DNA from: Sporosarcina sp. P34
Lineage (GTDB): Bacteria > Bacillota > Bacilli > Bacillales_A > Planococcaceae
Direction: 5' to 3'
DNA: 64,000 bases
Assembly: GCF_002743375.1 (NCBI RefSeq)
Contig: NZ_PDZC01000005.1
Span: 62,001 to 126,000 of the forward strand
Part shown: positions 63,938 through 64,000 of the stretch, in pieces
Numbering within the stretch: the stretch's first letter is position 1
Layout of the letters: each line of letters begins with the position of its first letter
Translations under genes and position numbers: made by a program
The notes under the pieces: model-generated
Database searches by the model: none
What the model saw: only the letters and a program-made list of their open reading frames with translations
Told to the model about the DNA's origin: nothing

Positions 63938-64000
63938 CTCACCATGTAGTGTACTGGCAGTGTAGGGAAGTAGTACGATCCATAAACGTGGTAAATTTTG

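Overview
The window looks like chromosomal DNA of a low-GC, endospore-forming Bacillales bacterium, most likely Sporosarcina or a close Planococcaceae relative. The evidence is an alpha/beta-type small acid-soluble spore protein, a Bacillus-like ytcD/ytbD/ytbE block, a brxA-ypiP pair, methionine-salvage genes, Gram-positive Shine-Dalgarno sequences and a BirA operator of the Bacillus type. The genus is an inference from gene content, not from a marker gene.

Layout. (1) 1-3155: the 3' part of a LivHMGF branched-chain amino-acid-type ABC importer, cut by the window edge. (2) About 3.2-14.3 kb is a decay zone: a transposase scrap, a dead IS3 element, a two-domain VOC pseudogene, the remains of a NitT/TauT transporter, an N-terminal scrap of aspartate ammonia-lyase, a frameshifted CueP-like lipoprotein and a broken urea transporter. 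Intact genes among them are an MFS carrier, a cupin protein and an ABC exporter. (3) 14.4-19.2 kb: a complete five-gene nickel/peptide-type ABC importer. (4) 19.3-24.2 kb: a ytbE-ytbD/ytcD block, an O-methyltransferase, hslO and a small membrane protein. (5) 24.2-24.7 kb: a truncated gene and a partial copy of the acyltransferase gene found at 39-40 kb.

(6) 24.75-38.9 kb is the most interesting part. It holds a chemoreceptor, a BCCT-family carrier, a GntR/FCD regulator, a luciferase-like flavin monooxygenase, a DUF1185 protein, an alpha/beta hydrolase, two aldehyde dehydrogenases, a YciI-like protein, an unrecognised 109-residue protein, an isochorismatase-like hydrolase, an NCS1 permease and a flavin reductase. 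The same 15-bp site (CTTGTATGGTACATG) lies upstream of the chemoreceptor, the BCCT gene, the GntR gene and the isochorismatase gene. I read this as one regulon for sensing, importing and oxidatively opening an N-containing, probably betaine-like, heterocycle. The gene set resembles the trigonelline (N-methylnicotinate) pathway of Acinetobacter and, less closely, the Rut uracil pathway.

(7) 39-64 kb is mostly housekeeping: an acyltransferase, a LonB-like protease, an mtnK-mtnW-mtnX-mtnD methionine-salvage operon that lacks mtnB, glpD, a spore protein, a DUF5050 protein, an MBL-fold hydrolase, a YhgE/Pip protein, gamma-glutamyltransferase, a D,D-carboxypeptidase, biotin genes bioD-bioA and bioY around a BirA operator, an SDR, brxA, ypiP and ypjP. 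Between ypiP and ypjP lie a seven-copy repeat with an exact 21-bp period, a three-copy repeat of about 124 bp built on a hairpin, and a 25-codon membrane-peptide ORF. No tRNA, rRNA or CRISPR array was recognised.
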